Shown here one piece after another: positions 49,811-62,308 of a DNA stretch of 64,000 nt. The notes beneath the pieces were generated by a model, which was not told the origin of the DNA, made no database searches, and saw nothing but the letters and a program-made list of their open reading frames with translations. Source of the DNA: Whitmania pigra (taxonomy: Eukaryota; Annelida; Clitellata; Hirudinida; Haemopidae); assembly GCA_021613335.1 (NCBI GenBank), contig JAJTWR010000329.1, positions 327,501 through 391,500 on the forward strand, in the 5' to 3' direction. Every line of letters begins with the position of its first letter. The stretch's first letter is position 1. Both the position numbers and the translations under genes were made by a program.

Positions 49811-51213
49811 CTAAATTGTTTTAAACACATGTAATCATGATACCTGAATTATATGAATACGAAGCTGGTGCCATAAAATTCGTCCTTACTCATTACTTCT
49901 GCTGCTTCGAAACTATCAGCTGCTTTTTTTTAATCCGGATGATAGTATTCCTTACTTAGCTTGTAACCTTTTAGGAATACCTTAGTTGTAGTAGCCGTAG
50001 ATATACTATGGATATTTCAAAAAATTTAATATTCACATAATAAACTTTTTAATTTGAGAAGTAATATAATTTTAATGATATTGGTAAAAGTTTTCAAGGG
50101 GTGCGGGACATAGAAAACGTTGGGAACCCTGCCCTATAAGAATATGATATCACCGAAAGAATATTATCAAACTACCAGAAGATAGCTCTTGTTATGAGTA
50201 TCATTAGAGTATGCTGGCTGCTCCATGCCAGACCAGCGCCGCTAAATGCACTTCAATGTAGAAGGTACCCCTTGTAAAAAAAAATTGCACGTACATTCGG
50301 GTGCCGATGAAGTAAATTGTGAAATTAAAAAAATTAAAAAACTTTTTTGTGTTCTCACAAGGAATCTACCTTGGTCCTAGGACCTCGGCCCCGAAAAAGT
50401 TTAACCGTGTTTGGCCAGGGAATGTCGTAAATCATATGTAAGAAATTGAAGAAATTTTTAAAATGCGAATAGAATGGTCTATTCCACGCCTGAATCCTAG
50501 TTACCATAAAATTCCTCATTTGGTGGAATAAAATCAGATACTAATTATAGAAGGCTGATACTTAAACACCTGATGGAGCCGCCAACAAAGCGAAAGTCTT
50601 ATTAACTAGTCTACCGACGCCTGATATTAATAATTCATAATAATTCACATTAACTCGTCATAATGAATAAAATCGTCCGATACAAAGAAAGTAGAAAGAC
50701 CCCCTGCTCTTAAAATACTTATATTTATTTATAAAATATTTAAAAAACAGTAATGTTTCCATTCTTTGGCAAAAGTCTCACCATCAATAACATTTACAAC
50801 TCTTTTCTCAAGAGAACGCCGCGCAACCATTGGTAACTGCTGCGCTATGATTTTTAGCAACAACAATAACAATAATAATAATAATATTTAATAGAAAAAT
50901 GACAATTATTAACCAAAAATTATCATTTGGTCATTAGTCAACAATAAATATGTATTAAAGCACAATTTAAGAGAATGGTAACTCTAACAGTGTTATCACA
51001 TGAAGCCTTTCCTCCGAATAATTATATTTGTTTCCCCGCGGCAGGTATTACCTACGTTTGAATCTTACGGTATTCTATGGAAGAAACTTGAACAATGGTC
51101 AACTAAAAACAAATAAACCCAAATTACTGATTGGTTCACATCTGCTTGTTATTTTCAGATCATTCTAATTATTAATCATTCATTGATCATATTAGGAAAC
51201 TTAAATATTTTAA

Positions 51214-53798
51214 TCAAAAACCCACTTTAACAAATTCAAAAGTTAAAATGCCCGTGTTATAATAGGCGTTGCTTAGCAAGAGAAAATTCAGGTATAGTTT
51301 TGCGGTTTTTGCGCTCGGATTCCTGGTTATATGTTCCAGCATAAAGTTCAATATTTGCTGGTAATTTATCTGTAATATTAAAGGTATGTAAATAAGTTAT
51401 CACGTTAGTTATGTTTTTAATGGATAAACGACAAGATTTCAAAACTTAACCAATTAGATTATCCAAACATATTCGACATATTCTGTATCCTAAGTAATCG
51501 AAGGATTGTAAGTTACTCAAACAAAAATAATTTATAATAAACCACCACCTTTAGATAGAATCCAAAGTTTACAATCAAGTTTACAAATTTTCTAAAAATA
51601 TCGATTTGTCAAAGATTTAATTAAAGTTGGCTGGCATGGGAGAAAAAAAACATAAATATTTTGATTACCTCATAAAACTAGTGGTCCATTGGTAATGTTT
51701 ATCGGCTATGTTGACAAATATCCTAAATAATATATATTAGATCAGCACTAAATCTTTAGTAAATTCAAAATAAATTAAAATAAAGTTTGAGACATAATGA
51801 AGGATGTTTTAATAACTAATTACCAAGCAGCAAGTATGTTATCGTCCATTACACTCCAAAGAGTTGTCCAATGTCTTTGGATTAAAAGCAAGATGGGCTA
51901 AAATGTAAGGGTTCTTGAAAATTCATGAAATTTTGTGAAGAGATAAAGATTTTGCACTCAATTTCGACAAATAAACTTTACATACCCTTTCTAATTTCTG
52001 CCATTGGCTATTCGTCGCGCCACTTGGATCACTTTTCAAGTGTTTATAGATTGCCATCAAAATATACTTCGCGTTTTTTTCAAAAGTTAAAGTATACTCT
52101 ACGTTTATGAGCATTGATTCTAAATCAACACGTGAACCGACCTGTGAATTAAAATTTTAACTTTGACTAAATTGTTTAAAGGGATATATAACAATATACC
52201 GTTTTTGCAGTATTTTCAATATTTGGCAACTGAGATTTATCCCCGGGAAACCCAAAATACTTAAGGTTTCCTGATTTTATCAAATAACTCTCAAATGAAG
52301 AAAGTTCCCTGCTATTAAAAATATCACAATCAATTCAACAGTAAAGTGTCAATTGACATTTCGGCTTACCTAGGATGAAACATAAATTCTTCAAAACTAA
52401 AATATTCAAGAAGAGGAAAATTTTCTAAGAACTGTTGTAATTCGTTGGAAGAAGTTGTAGCGACGGAATCTCTTATGTGCAGAGATCTGAAATACAAAGT
52501 AAATGGTTAGCACATAAATATTTATATTATTAAAAGAGAAGCTAAACTTCTTTAATATTATTAATGAGGAATAACGCCAATTCTCCAACCTTAGATTTGC
52601 AAAATGTTTCACATACTTCATGAATTCCGTTTCATTAGTTATTTTGAAAATGGTGAGACTTTTCAAATTGATTAGTTTTAACAGTGAGTTTTTGAAATAT
52701 CTATTTTCAAATGAGTCGTTGCGGGTACCATTGTTTCCGTTGAGGTAAGCATATAATTCCATGGATTCTAATGTTTTGGAACATGATGAAAAATCAATAT
52801 ACAACAGTCTACGTATCCTCTCGATATCAAAGTCAATTGACAGTTTTTTCAGATTCGGAAATCTTAGCGGTTTTTTCATTACTTTTGCTATATCGAGGTC
52901 TCTGCAATCATATTTATTTTTAGAAAATAAGAAACTAACTATCCATATCAACAAAACTCAATATGAAATTTGAAATGCAGGAAATTAGTGGAATAACTGA
53001 TTAACTTACCTTAGGGTGCGTGATGATCCTCTACGGTATAAACCAACATGTAAGATTTCAAGAGTCGGAGAAATTGCTCGCAAGAGAGAAATCAATTTTG
53101 AACTAATGCGACGTACGCGAAATGAAAATTTTTTGAGGGGTAGGCGAGCCTCTTGAATCCTCGACAACTCTTTAATTTTGTAATGTCCGTGTAAAAGGTC
53201 GACGTTGACCCATTTAAGAGCATCTCTAAAGCCGAGACAAGGCTTTAGAAATTGGGAAGCGATGGGCCAGCCAACTTCATTTCCTTTTGACTGCACATCT
53301 TCGAACAAGTGTGGTGGTAAATAAATATCTCGTTTAAGAACTGTTATGCAATGAATACGATGATAGTATTAATTAATTTAATATTGTAAAGTATTTGATG
53401 CATCATTTTTTGCATCAATATTTATACTTAAAATTTCAAATAAATACATAATTAATTAAATAAATATAAATGTTTATTGTATTATTGTGTTAAATTTTTA
53501 TGAGCAATTCTACAGCAGTGAACCTTTTTCCTCCAACTATGTGCATATAGAGCTTCATATATTATTATTATTATTCTAGCTTATAAAGCATCACCACTGA
53601 AAACTTGTCAAACAACGACTCTATGCTAAAGTTTATGTGTATGCTACAAATTGTGTGGTATTTTAAAAATCTTTCAAATGAACGTCATACCATGGCCTTG
53701 AACCTGATCATTAACGAGAAATATTTCCTCAAAATGTATCGCGGCTGCTTTCAGAAGACTTTCTCTCAGACTTTGCAATTTTGTTCTCGAAGTTTGGT
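51214..53798 (-). pseudogene. Leucine-rich-repeat-like gene, copy B, premature stop in exon 10
   Basis: Exons equivalent to copy A: 53798-53691, 53340-53010, 52901-52590, 52486-52370, 52308-52200, 52141-51986, 51897-51824, 51722-51669, 51591-51549, 51489-51451, 51369-51214. All have the same lengths as in A except the last, and all splice sites are intact. In exon 10 a CAA codon of copy A is TAA (51456-51454), which would remove the last 53 or so residues. The rest is open, so the copy may be a C-terminally shortened gene or a young pseudogene. Exons 1-3 are nearly identical to A; exons 5-7 are more diverged. Confidence 0.6.
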
Positions 53799-54244
53799 CT
53801 AAATTGTTTTAAACACATGTAATCATGATACCTGAATTATATGAATACGAAGCTGGTGCCATAAAATTCGTCCTTACTCATTACTTCTGCTGCTTCGAAA
53901 CTATCAGCTGCTTTTTTTTAATCCGGATGATAGTATTCCTTACTTAGCTTGTAACCTTTTAGGAATACCTTAGTTGTAGTAGCCGTAGATATACTATGGA
54001 TATTTCAAAAAATTTAATATTCACATAATAAACTTTTTAATTTGAGAAGTAATATAATTTTAATGATATTGGTAAAAGTTTTCAAGGGGTGCGGGACATA
54101 GAAAACGTTGGGAACCCTGCCCTATAAGAATATGATATCACCGAAAGAATATTATCAAACTACCAGAAGATAGCTCTTGTTATGCATAACGAAGTATTGA
54201 TCATTAGCTAGCAGTTGTTTAGTTAATAAATTACGATAAATATT

Positions 54245-54345
54245 TATTAAAGAACAATTTAAGAGAATGGTTATTCTAACGGTGATTCCAGGAAGCCATT
54301 CCTATGAATAATTGTAGGTTCTATCGTGGCAGATATTACGCGTCA
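54245..54345. repeat. Diverged remnant of a third duplication unit
   Basis: TTTAAGAGAATGGT and AAGCCATTCCTATGAATAATT, followed by GTGGCAGATATTAC, match the 46385-46475 part of unit A and the 50955-51055 part of unit B with many changes. It lies just past the end of unit B. Confidence 0.7.
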
Positions 54346-56817
54346 ATTTCAATAAAATAGATAAAAACGCAAGTGGCATTAGCAATCTTTAATTTAAAAA
54401 ATTTCTTTATCTTGTTCTTCATGATAATCCCGGACAGCATGAGCAAGCTATTTATCCAGATTCTCATATTTTTTCTTAAACACTGGCTGTCCTATTCTGG
54501 ATGCTGCCAAAGTCTGTCTGTGACAAGCGGAATCTTTCTCAATGCCATCCAATAAGTACCAGACACTTGGATGGCTGCACTGAAAAATGGAGTTCAGAAT
54601 GTTGTGAAATCCTTCACAAATTGCAAAAGTTCATGTAATTTTTTATATTAACAGCAAACAACATTAATTACTTTTGTTTAATTATTTTAGCTTATACCGA
54701 TTTTGTTACGAAAATGTAAATTTTATTGAAGTGTTACATTTAATTTTTATTTTTTATTATTTCGTAAACCTAGGAAGTTATATTTTAAATGAATTCTAAA
54801 ACCTCTGGATTGTGTGAATGGACATAATCAGCATATATTTCAAGATTCAACCAACTTATTAATTGACAAATCTGTTGCTCCATCTTTATTGAAAATTTCG
54901 TTGAATAACTAACTCATAGACCAAATTTACTTCAGCGTTTTCATATAATGTCAATTTAGATCAAACGATTTTGTTACATTTTAAAGATTTTACTTCAAAA
55001 ACATTTGTTTTAGATTAGATAAATAAATAAATTATGTTAAATTCATTCAGTACCAAAGCAGGCTTTCTGTCTGTTAATTACGACTTGTGAGATTCTGTTA
55101 ACTGTTTACAAAAAGGGAAACATGGCTGACATCTAGAGATCGTCTTCAAGTTAAAGAACTCCAGCAGCCCGAAAATTTGAAAATACACATTTATAAAAAG
55201 TCAAGCAATGTTTAAAGCAATTAAACACTTTGCAGTCAAAATAAAAAATATTAAAATAAATAATTTAAAATTTATTTAAAGTAACGTGTCTTGATTATTT
55301 TGCATAGCTTCAATAAGTTTAGAATATTGTTCATACCATTTTTCCAGCAAAACGGGCAATGCAATTTCGCACGATGTATTCATTAGGTTACGGTGTGGCA
55401 TCCTTTTTTGTTGTAGAAGCTTGGTTTCGATATAATAGGAAAATATGCCACTGCTATAATCTTGTATTACCATTAAACTATAGTTAATTACCGTTATAAT
55501 CGGGTTAAACAAGAATCTGATACATCGATTTCTACATCACTTTAACATCACACCAATGGGCGATACAGAGTAATGTGTCGGTCGAAAGTTTGCTATTTGC
55601 AATGCAATAGCATATGAGCATTGCTAAGAGTAATCACCCATAATTCTGGTATTCCTCAATACAATCTTTGTAGTTTTTTGCGTAACTTAAAATAAAACAC
55701 CCACCAATTCAAAATTCAGTACTTCAATAATTCAAATTCAATACTTGTGTAACTTACATTGTCAAATTACGAGAAAAGTAGCAATGCACGACAAAATTAT
55801 GATATTCCATTAAATGTACACCAAATGTGAAAGTTTTGTAGAATCCGTCTGTGCAACTTTCTTGCAATTCCGGTTCATTTGATTTATCATTTTTACCTTT
55901 CCTTGGAGTCCTCGCTATTATTCAAAATGTCAGCTTCGGCACTGGTTTCGAGCCCAGTATAGTCTGTTAATTTTTGTGTCTTTTCTTTGCTTGATGTTGC
56001 AAATGAAAGTTAACAGAAAGGCATTTTCCGACTTACAATTTATTTTTCAAACCATAACCATGTTGAACTTTTACGCTAATTAAAATCGTTGCAACTTTTT
56101 AATGTCATACCATATTAATTATAACATTTTCATTCTCATTTTTTAATCGTGTTATAAAAACCTGGAATCCCCGATGAAATAGCTCGCAACTGATACTTTT
56201 GCTCGTTTTAAAAGTTTAGTTTCGCATGCTGACCTCTCCCTCTTTTTAATTGTTGCTGACTGAGCTTTGAAAAATTCTGCTGTTTCATTTCTGCCGTTTC
56301 TTTATATCTCATTGTAGCTTTCGTTTATCTTCAATGATTGCCTTTTTTTCTTGTTGAGGCGCTTTTAAAGTTTGACTTGAAAGGTTCCATTAAAAAATTA
56401 GATCTTATGATTTCGACGTGATCAACGCAAAAAAAGATCATCCCCTCATGTTTTACGAGGGTTCATGTTTTACCCTTGGAAAAATAACGTGTCTGGCAAT
56501 AATCACGTATTTTAGAAAGAAACATTAATTACATTTTCAGATCTATCGAGTGAATTCCAGGTAAGAATTATCAGTTTTGACAGATGACTTTTGATATTTG
56601 GCGAGAAAGTAATACTTTGAAATTGTTATTTCCATAAAGTCAAAATTTAAGTGTAGTGAGAAATGTTCTTAGATCTCAGCACATCTACCGATAGGTCATT
56701 CATTCCTGACGGATAATAGATCAATAATAATTTACGTCGAAGTTAGCTTTTCATCGTATTTATTTCCAATATCCGACAACCATCTGTCATAAAGTTAAAC
56801 GAACGAGAGCCTGAACT
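54346..56817. other. AT-rich intergenic region upstream of YDJC
   Basis: No frame longer than 80 codons and no recognisable element. The YDJC promoter should lie in the last few hundred bases; no TATA box is evident. Confidence 0.55.
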
Positions 56818-59151
56818 ATGAGTTCTGGTGATAGTCCAAGAATATTAAGTAATAAAGTTCTCATAATTACAGCGGATGACTTTGGATATTGCGCAGAGAG
56901 GAATAGAGGAATTTTAGATTCTTATAAAAATGGAATCGTCACTAGAGCTTCTTTGCTTGTAAATGGGTCGGCAGTAAAACATGCCTGTGAATTGAGCAAC
57001 AAGTTCAAGATTCCTACAGGTAGATGCAGTTTATAGATTATTCTGAAATGGATTTGACGTTATGGCCAACTTGGTTTTACTAAGAACAGATGGTGTCTTA
57101 CCAACCTACTTGAGTTTTTTAAGAAATTTATGAGTGGATTGATCGTGACAAGGCTGTAGATGTAGTGTACCTAGACTTCGCAAAAGCATATGATAAGGTG
57201 CCCCATCAAAGGCTTCAAAAAAAGCTCAGTGAATGTGGGATTGAAGGCAAACTATTTCATTGGTTTACAAACTGGTTGACAGATAGGAGACAGAAGGTAG
57301 GCATGGGAGGAATTTATTCAGAGTGGCAACCAGTGCTTAGCAACATCCCACAAGGATCGGTGCTTGGACCTGTGCTGTTCTGCATATATATAAATGATCT
57401 GGATGATGGCATAAGATCTAAGTTATCCAAGTTTGCTAACGACACCAAAGTAGCAAGAACTGTCAGCAAGCAAGAAGATGTGGATACACTTCAGGAAGAT
57501 CTTAAGTTATTCAAACGGGCAGAAGATTGGCAGATACTTTTCAACGTAGGCAAATGCTCCATTATGCATATGGGATGCAAAAACATGAAAATTGAATATG
57601 TATTTGGAGGAAGGATTCTGAAGCAGTCTAATCATGAAAGAGGTCTGGGGGTAATAATGCAGAACAGTGCATGGAAGTTGCAAAAAAAGCAAACAGAGTC
57701 CTTGGAATGATAAAGAGAGCTCGTAGTGAGTAGGAACAAGGATGTAATACTGAGATTGTATAAGGCATTAGTAAGGCCACACCTTGAGTACTGTATGCAA
57801 GTGTGGAACCCTCATTTGAGAAAGGATGTAGAAGTGTTGGAAAGAGTACAAAGAAGGGCAACCAGGACGATGGAAGGTTTTGGAAAACTGAGTTACGAGG
57901 AAAGATTAAATAGATGTAAATTAACGACTCTGGAAAGAGAAGAAATAGAGGGACCTCATTCAAAATTTTATCGGGAAGGGAAGGCCTTTTGCCTGAACAG
58001 TTTTTCGAAGCCACAAAAAGTGCTAGAGGGAACGATTGTAAATTATATAGGAAGGCTTCGGGAAACTTGAAAAACAATTATTTCAGCTCAAGGGTGGTTT
58101 CCTTATGGAATAAACTAGATAAGGAAACCATCCATGCGGACGCAGTAGATAAATTTAAAATTTACTTAAGTAAATTCGGTTATTAGGACTAAAAAGAGTG
58201 GTTATTACACAGATCATGGTCTTCTTAACCACTATAAATAATTGTTATGTTGTCCACGAAGGTCTCCATTTAAACTTAACGGAAGGAGTTCCACTTGCCG
58301 AGACTTGCCATTCAAGTTTGTTATCACAAGACGGACACTTCCTCAACAGATATCTTTTGCTTGAGGCAATTCAGAAAGGACAAGTGGACGAAAATGATGT
58401 AAGCCTAATTCTTTATCTCACTCCTGCATTGGTTATCATTTACTTATATTTTCAGATTTATTTGGAACTAGAATCACAGATAAGGACATTTCAAGTATTA
58501 AACAATGGGCAACTTCCCTATTATGTGGATGGTCATCAGCATGTCCATGTATTTCCTGGTGCACTCATCTCTTATTAGTTTATCAGGAAAAATTCTTACA
58601 TTCAATTTTTTTGTGCAGTCGTGAGAGATATATTTTGCAAAGTGTTGAATGATTATAACATCAAAGAAACCAGGTTACCAGCAGAACATTTGGGAAAATG
58701 CAATTGGCTGGATGACATTAAGAATCTGGCTTATCTGAAGGCAATTGTAGATTACAGCACTGAAGCCAAGAAGATATTCACATTTAATAACCTCAAGTAT
58801 GCTTTTTTAATTATTGCACAAATACCATCTAATAATTGAAATTATTTTAGGTTTTCTGACAAATTCTTAGGTCTAACAACCATGAGCTGTAACATGTCTG
58901 AGGATAGAATTATAACGTTACTAATGGATGTTTACAAAAGAAAAGACATCTCTAAAGTTGTTTGCGAAGTAATGACCCATCCTGGCTACCCTTGCGCTGA
59001 TTCAACTAAAGGCGGATGTGGAACAGGAGCAGACGATTTTGCTCGGTCAAACGACAGGAGACATGAATTAGAAGTGCTCACGAGCCCCACTATGCAAGCA
59101 TTCCTCAAAAATGAAGAAATAATGATGACCCATACCTGCATTGATTATTGA
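56818..59151 (+). CDS. YDJC: YdjC-family carbohydrate (chitooligosaccharide-type) deacetylase, five exons
   Basis: Exons 56818-57019, 58262-58398, 58456-58558, 58619-58796 and 58851-59151 join with agreeing phases to 306 residues, close to the human length. Family motifs: ITADDFGYC (metal-binding Asp), LLVNGSAV, GLHLNLTEG and YVDGHQHVHVFP (metal-binding His residues), RLPAEHLGKCNWL, EVMTHPGYP and GGCGTGADDF, HELEVLTSPTM. The family removes acetyl groups from N-acetylated sugars using a divalent metal; the animal substrate is not established. No signal peptide is seen, so a cytosolic enzyme is likely. Intron 1 is 1242 bases because of a LINE; the other introns are 54 to 60 bases. Confidence 0.9.
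57055..58250 (+). mobile_element. Degenerate CR1/jockey-like LINE fragment in YDJC intron 1
   Basis: Reverse transcriptase phrases appear in order: GFTKNRWCLTNLLEFF, VYLDFAKAYDKVPHQRL, IPQGSVLGPVLFCIYINDL, a catalytic-site line reading FANDT where FADDT is usual, then LYKALVRPHLEYCMQVWNPH and RVVSLWNKL near the C-terminus. These lie in different frames, so it is frameshifted and deleted, and the first conserved Asp of the catalytic pair is changed. The 5' half (endonuclease and early RT) is missing. It ends with the 3' tail shared with the fragment at 16409. Confidence 0.88.
57165..57710 (+). pseudogene. LINE reverse transcriptase remnant, longest open segment
   Basis: The 181-codon frame covers the palm region of a non-LTR reverse transcriptase. 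It is preceded by a frameshifted 5' piece (57067-57150) and followed by a further piece in another frame (57726-58070, carrying the LEYCMQVWNPH region) and another (57989-58186). The Asp-to-Asn change in the FxDDT motif should abolish activity. Confidence 0.85.
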
Positions 59152-60889
59152 AATGCTACAAATTATCCTATTTTGGAAATAAGAACCACTTTAATTAAGA
59201 ATAACTTGTTAGACTGCACATCCCTACTTTATAAACTCCTAACATCATGTGGATAAATGAAGGAGTGTCAGGATGGCTCAGACCACTTAGACCTACCTTC
59301 CAGCTACTACATTGAACATGATGTGGATAACAGTTTACAATTTTTAGCTGAGCTAATTCTTCAGTTCTGAGCTACTAGTCACTTTTCAAATCAATGGCAA
59401 ATCGCAATTTTAAAATCACCTCCAGCTGTTTTAAACCAAGTTGTTAGGTAATGTCATACCTATGCGTAGCACTTCCCATAATGAACACACTGATTGGCGT
59501 TGCATGCACTCTAAATTACATTTGATTTTGTGGTTAAGTGTTCCAATTCATCTTCAACATTATATAAGACTCCTTAAATCATGAAGTTTGACTTAGTTAA
59601 AGAAATAAATCTATGCATTGTGCAGAGGATGTGAGTAGCACATTTATGAGAAGAATTTCCCACTAGATAAGCTAATTTATTAATATTGTTATAAGGGGTG
59701 GCTATCTTTTAACATCAAAAGGATCATGTTCATTTTGCAATTTAGATCCAATAATGGAAGTATCTATGTGAAGCTTTGTAAAACTTTATTGTAAGGTCTT
59801 AAAGATCTGATACAAATCAGAAAATTTAATGTCTAACAATTAATTACAAAGGTAGCAACAATCTTCAAATTATATTCTATAATATCCAACAATGTTCAAG
59901 TCATTCAGGTAAAAACCAACTCAAAATATAATTTATTGTAAACAAGTGATCTCTTCAAGCAAAATACTATTGATAACCACACAGTAACAAATCACCACAT
60001 TTAAGAATGTTACAATGAAGAAGATGCTGGCACTTCCATCCTGGCAAAGAAGCTGCAGAGAAATCAAAAATTCAGAGACAAAGGTTTCCCAAGGCACATT
60101 TCTATGAAGAATAATGATTGAGACCCTGTGCAGGTTGTTGATAAACCACTGTTTGGCAAAAGAAGTCAGTGATGCTGTTTCCTTGTCGTTTAAGTATGTT
60201 CCAGTAACAAAGCTACTCAATATGAACGAAGATTGTTAAAAACTTTTTGAGGTAGTGAGGTCAAACCACGTTTGGTCAATATTTCAAGTAAATAATAAAT
60301 AAATTTATAAAAATATCAAATCATGTATATGTACACAGAATGCATCACAAAATTTTGATTTGGAAACTACAATCATCCTAACAACAGCGACAGTGCAAAA
60401 GCTCTTTACGTCGGCAAATGAAGCATTTCAGGAAAGCAGAGAATTTAGATTTTTTTTTTAAATTCAGGGCAACAAATTGCCAACTTAAAATGTGTGGATT
60501 TCCATCAAGCTTAATGCAGATTCGGAGAAAAATCAAGTAATGCTGCAGATTGAAGTTTAGTGATGATGACAAACATGAGTTACCCTGGCCATGAAGCAAG
60601 GTGAAACCATTTCAAATTTGCTGCATTCTCATGATAGAATGTGTTTTCAAGCAATAAGATAAACTAAACTTCAGTCATCACTAACAGCTGAAATTGCACA
60701 ATAAACAAAACTCACTAAGAAAGTAGTTTTTACAAATCTTCATGAAATCGCAAAGCTTTTAACTTAACTAAATACAAAATCAACTGATATTCAAAACTTA
60801 AATTCGACTAAAACCTAAGACTAATAATTTTGAAGCATCACCCACTCAGTATCAACAGCAGAGGAGATTAAAGGAAGGTCAAAGTCTGC
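59152..60889. other. YDJC 3' flank and 3' side of the zinc-finger gene
   Basis: The two genes converge on this interval, which probably contains both 3' UTRs. No coding frame with recognisable features is seen; the minus-strand frames at 59933 and 60378 lack support. Confidence 0.55.
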
Positions 60890-62296
60890 CTACAGGACTT
60901 GAAGGTTGTGCGAAGCATCCTGATCTTCCTGAACCTCTGCATGTTTCTTTATGTGTGCCTTGCATTTGTCCTTGCGATAGAAGGCCTTGTGACAGATCCC
61001 GCAGGCAAACCTCCTCAGGCCCGTGTGGATGGGTCGGTGCCTCAGGAGGGAGCTCTTGGTGGTGAAGCACCTTCCACATTGGTGGCAAATGAAAGCCTTG
61101 TGACACGAGAGGGTGTGGTGGAAGTACTTGAGGAGGTCCGAAGAGGCTTCTCCGCAGATGCGACAAGCAAAAGATGCTTCCGATTTGTCGCGAGATCCCA
61201 TGTACTCGAGCATTTCATCCGCCGTCAGAGCGTCTTCTAAACTTCTTCGTCGTCTTTTCTTGCCGTCGGAACTCAGACAGTCGAGCAAATAATCATCCTC
61301 ATTCTTGAATTCAAAGCTGTCAGGGATAACCAGGTTGTTTGAAAGATATGTATTGCTTGCCAGTTGATGCTTCGAGCTACCAGGACCAGCAGGTAGAATC
61401 TTTCTGTAGAGGGATGATGTTGAATGTGCAGGCAAACTGGGAGAATGCTTGAGTAGAGCAACAAATTGGCTCTTAGAAGCACCGAAGGGCAACTGACAGG
61501 GATGACGAAGATGATGGGTGGTTGCAGAATTAAGAATGGAAGTGGATACCACTCTGTCCTCATCATCACCCAAGGAAGATGTTGCTAAGCAACTCTCATT
61601 CTCCTGTTTGACATTTTTCTTTGAGAACAGACTCAGATCGAGTCCGAGGTGAGAATAGCATCCCTCGTTCTGAAACTCCGTCTTGATTCGGAGATTCTCT
61701 GGCGAGCGATCCCCGGGTAGTTCAAAGTTTGAGCACCTGTCCTCATCTTTCTCAGTTTGAAAAAAATATTTCCTTTTCTTGAAACAACCAACTTCTTCAC
61801 TTGGTGAGGAATCCCCACAGCATTGGTCATCTTTCATTGGCTCATCAATATGTTCATCTTGGCTGTAATCGACAGATTTGACTTTGGCCGGCTTGGATTG
61901 CTTGCGCCCTCTGGATTTGTGGGGGATCAAATCCAAACACGACGGAGAAGAAACGCGTTCGGTTCCGTGAACTTCAGAGGCTACCAGCAAACCGGGCCGG
62001 TTGAAGTCACGGCAGGAAGAATCTTTTGACTTCAAATTATTGTTTTTAATATCTGGAGATCTCTCTTTCGGAGGAGTGAGAGAATTAATCCTTTTGAGGG
62101 TGCTGTTAACTTTTACGACGATTTCATCCACCTGGTTGTCCACAGTTACGCAAAGAACGCCAAGGATTTGCAGGTTTTCGCTGTAAGGGATGTGATCGTT
62201 GAAGAGCTGAATGATGGCACTCTGTAGGTACTGCACCACAGGTTTTTGATCGCTGACCTCTAAATATGCCATGGAACGGTGAGAGGACTGCTTCAT
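60890..62296 (-). CDS. C2H2 zinc-finger protein with three C-terminal fingers
   Basis: A 468-residue frame starts MKQSSHRSMAYLEVSDQK. An acceptor (CTTATTTTGGCAG) lies 12 bases upstream of the ATG, so a 5' non-coding exon precedes it. An N-terminal block (about 10-70, VVQYLQSAIIQLFNDHIPYS) may be an interaction domain of unknown type. The middle is acidic and Ser-rich, with two SUMO-site-like words (IKTE, VKQE) and a basic KKRRRR nuclear-localisation candidate at about residue 350. Three fingers lie at 378-399 (C-X2-C-X12-H-X4-H), 404-424 and 432-452; only the linker between fingers 2 and 3 resembles TGEKP (HTGLRRF). Likely a nuclear DNA-binding regulator; I cannot name the orthologue. Confidence 0.88.
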   Translation of the reverse strand: MKQSSHRSMAYLEVSDQKPVVQYLQSAIIQLFNDHIPYSENLQILGVLCVTVDNQVDEIVVKVNSTLKRINSLTPPKERSPDIKNNNLKSKDSSCRDFNRPGLLVASEVHGTERVSSPSCLDLIPHKSRGRKQSKPAKVKSVDYSQDEHIDEPMKDDQCCGDSSPSEEVGCFKKRKYFFQTEKDEDRCSNFELPGDRSPENLRIKTEFQNEGCYSHLGLDLSLFSKKNVKQENESCLATSSLGDDEDRVVSTSILNSATTHHLRHPCQLPFGASKSQFVALLKHSPSLPAHSTSSLYRKILPAGPGSSKHQLASNTYLSNNLVIPDSFEFKNEDDYLLDCLSSDGKKRRRRSLEDALTADEMLEYMGSRDKSEASFACRICGEASSDLLKYFHHTLSCHKAFICHQCGRCFTTKSSLLRHRPIHTGLRRFACGICHKAFYRKDKCKAHIKKHAEVQEDQDASHNLQVL

Positions 62297-62308
62297 CAAT
62301 CAAACAAT

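Larger units (their letters stand above)
45263..54185. repeat. Tandem segmental duplication (two units)
   Basis: Unit A (45263-50196) and unit B (50203-54185) both begin CATTAGAGTATGCTGGCTGC and end GATAGCTCTTGTTATG. Most of the sequence aligns at high identity, and parts of the LRR gene and its upstream region are almost identical. A is about 950 bases longer because of insertions at 45884-46305 and 47180-47940; B has about 100 extra bases at 53521-53625. Each unit carries one minus-strand LRR-like gene. Confidence 0.93.

Noticed and set aside
59933..60220. Minus-strand 95-codon frame
   Set aside because: It lies in the convergent 3' region of two genes, with no motif and no splice or start context.
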